In this document: positions 23,314-23,697 of the stretch, one piece after another
Position numbering within the stretch: position 1 is the stretch's first letter
Layout of the letters: every line of letters begins with the position of its first letter
Translations under genes and position numbers: made by a program
Notes under the pieces: generated by a model
The model's database searches: none
Told to the model about the DNA's origin: nothing
What the model saw: only the letters and a program-made list of their open reading frames with translations
Assembly: GCA_025455225.1 (NCBI GenBank)
Contig: JALOMY010000008.1
Location: forward strand, 1 to 23,697
Source of the DNA: Cyclobacteriaceae bacterium
Lineage (GTDB): Bacteria; Bacteroidota; Bacteroidia; Cytophagales; Cyclobacteriaceae
Direction: 5' to 3'
DNA length: 23,697 nucleotides

Positions 23314-23697
23314 CTCATAAACCACTTTACCCCCAACAATTGTCATACTAACCCGGGCATTCAGAATATCCATCTCATCAACCGTCATGATGTCGCGGTC
23401 AAAAATCACCAGGTCTGCCAGTTTACCCGGTTCAATGGATCCCTTGATGCCTTCTTCAAAAGCTCCATACGCTGCGTCTAATGTATAGGAACGCAAAGCC
23501 TGTTCGCGGGTCATCTTTTCTTCGGGCTCATAACCACCTTCCGGAGTGCCCGCTAATGTTTTTCGGGTTACAGAAGCATAGAAGCTCGGGATCGGATTAA
23601 CGGGCTCTACCGGTGCATCCGTTCCATTGACGATTCGTGCCCCTGATTTCAATAAGGACTGCCACATGTAGGCTCCTTCCTTGATCCGCTTTTCACC
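23305..23697 (-). CDS. Amidohydrolase family protein, C-terminal part (runs off the window)
   Basis: The last 130 residues of a metal-dependent hydrolase of the amidohydrolase 3 (YtcJ-like) group are encoded here; the frame is open to the window edge. Visible are the metal-site region NGTDAPVEPVNP, the stretch EKMTREQALRSYTLDAAYGAFEEG, and the family's closing part GSIEPGKLADLVIFDRD followed by VVGGKVVYE-type strands. The rest of the protein, including the N-terminal metal ligands, lies outside. The substrate cannot be told. Confidence 0.88.
   Translation of the reverse strand, partial: GEKRIKEGAYMWQSLLKSGARIVNGTDAPVEPVNPIPSFYASVTRKTLAGTPEGGYEPEEKMTREQALRSYTLDAAYGAFEEGIKGSIEPGKLADLVIFDRDIMTVDEMDILNARVSMTIVGGKVVYEKK

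Overview
The window most likely comes from a member of the Bacteroidota, probably a Cytophagales-like lineage. Supporting signs are a type III glutamine synthetase, a head-GIN/DUF2807 secreted protein, TTTG-N19-TAnnTTTG promoters, mostly weak Shine-Dalgarno signals and REP-like palindromes of a kind I associate with this phylum. The phylum call rests on these features read by eye, not on a database search.

Left part (1-5318). The first ORF joins the end of an EAL domain to a cysteine desulfurase (SufS) that lacks its N-terminus; it looks chimeric. SufU overlaps its stop codon. A MoaD-type sulfur carrier follows, whose Gly-Gly end is buried under a 20-residue tail partly encoded by a REP-like palindrome. 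An XdhC-family molybdenum-cofactor maturation protein lies on the minus strand. Divergent from it is a tight three-gene set: a four-helix membrane protein with a CPFC motif, a second MoaD-like protein ending in Gly-Gly, and a BNR-type beta-propeller.

Centre (5493-12992). This is a complete-looking aerobic carbon monoxide dehydrogenase locus in the order coxM-coxS-coxL-coxG-coxD-coxE-coxF. CoxL carries the AYRCSFR active-site loop that defines form I Mo-Cu CO dehydrogenase, rather than the AYRGAGR loop of form II enzymes. A strong hairpin terminator sits between the structural genes (MSL) and the accessory genes (GDEF). CoxF ends in a cysteine-rich YHS domain, which could bear on metal supply to the Mo-Cu site. 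The flanking SufS/SufU, MoaD and XdhC genes fit sulfur and molybdopterin chemistry for the same enzyme, although that link is inference.

Right part (13177-23697). These are mostly housekeeping genes: a small helical protein with a Crp/Fnr-like palindrome upstream, FabH, a small unknown protein, an S41 carboxyl-terminal protease, a membrane-anchored alpha/beta hydrolase, a secreted M28 peptidase, type III glutamine synthetase GlnN, a DUF2807 protein, a TerB-like protein, and the C-terminal end of an amidohydrolase. The only gene-free stretch over 300 bases (21605-22012) holds three evenly spaced repeats upstream of glnN and a MITE-like inverted repeat. No tRNA, rRNA, CRISPR array or transposase gene was seen.
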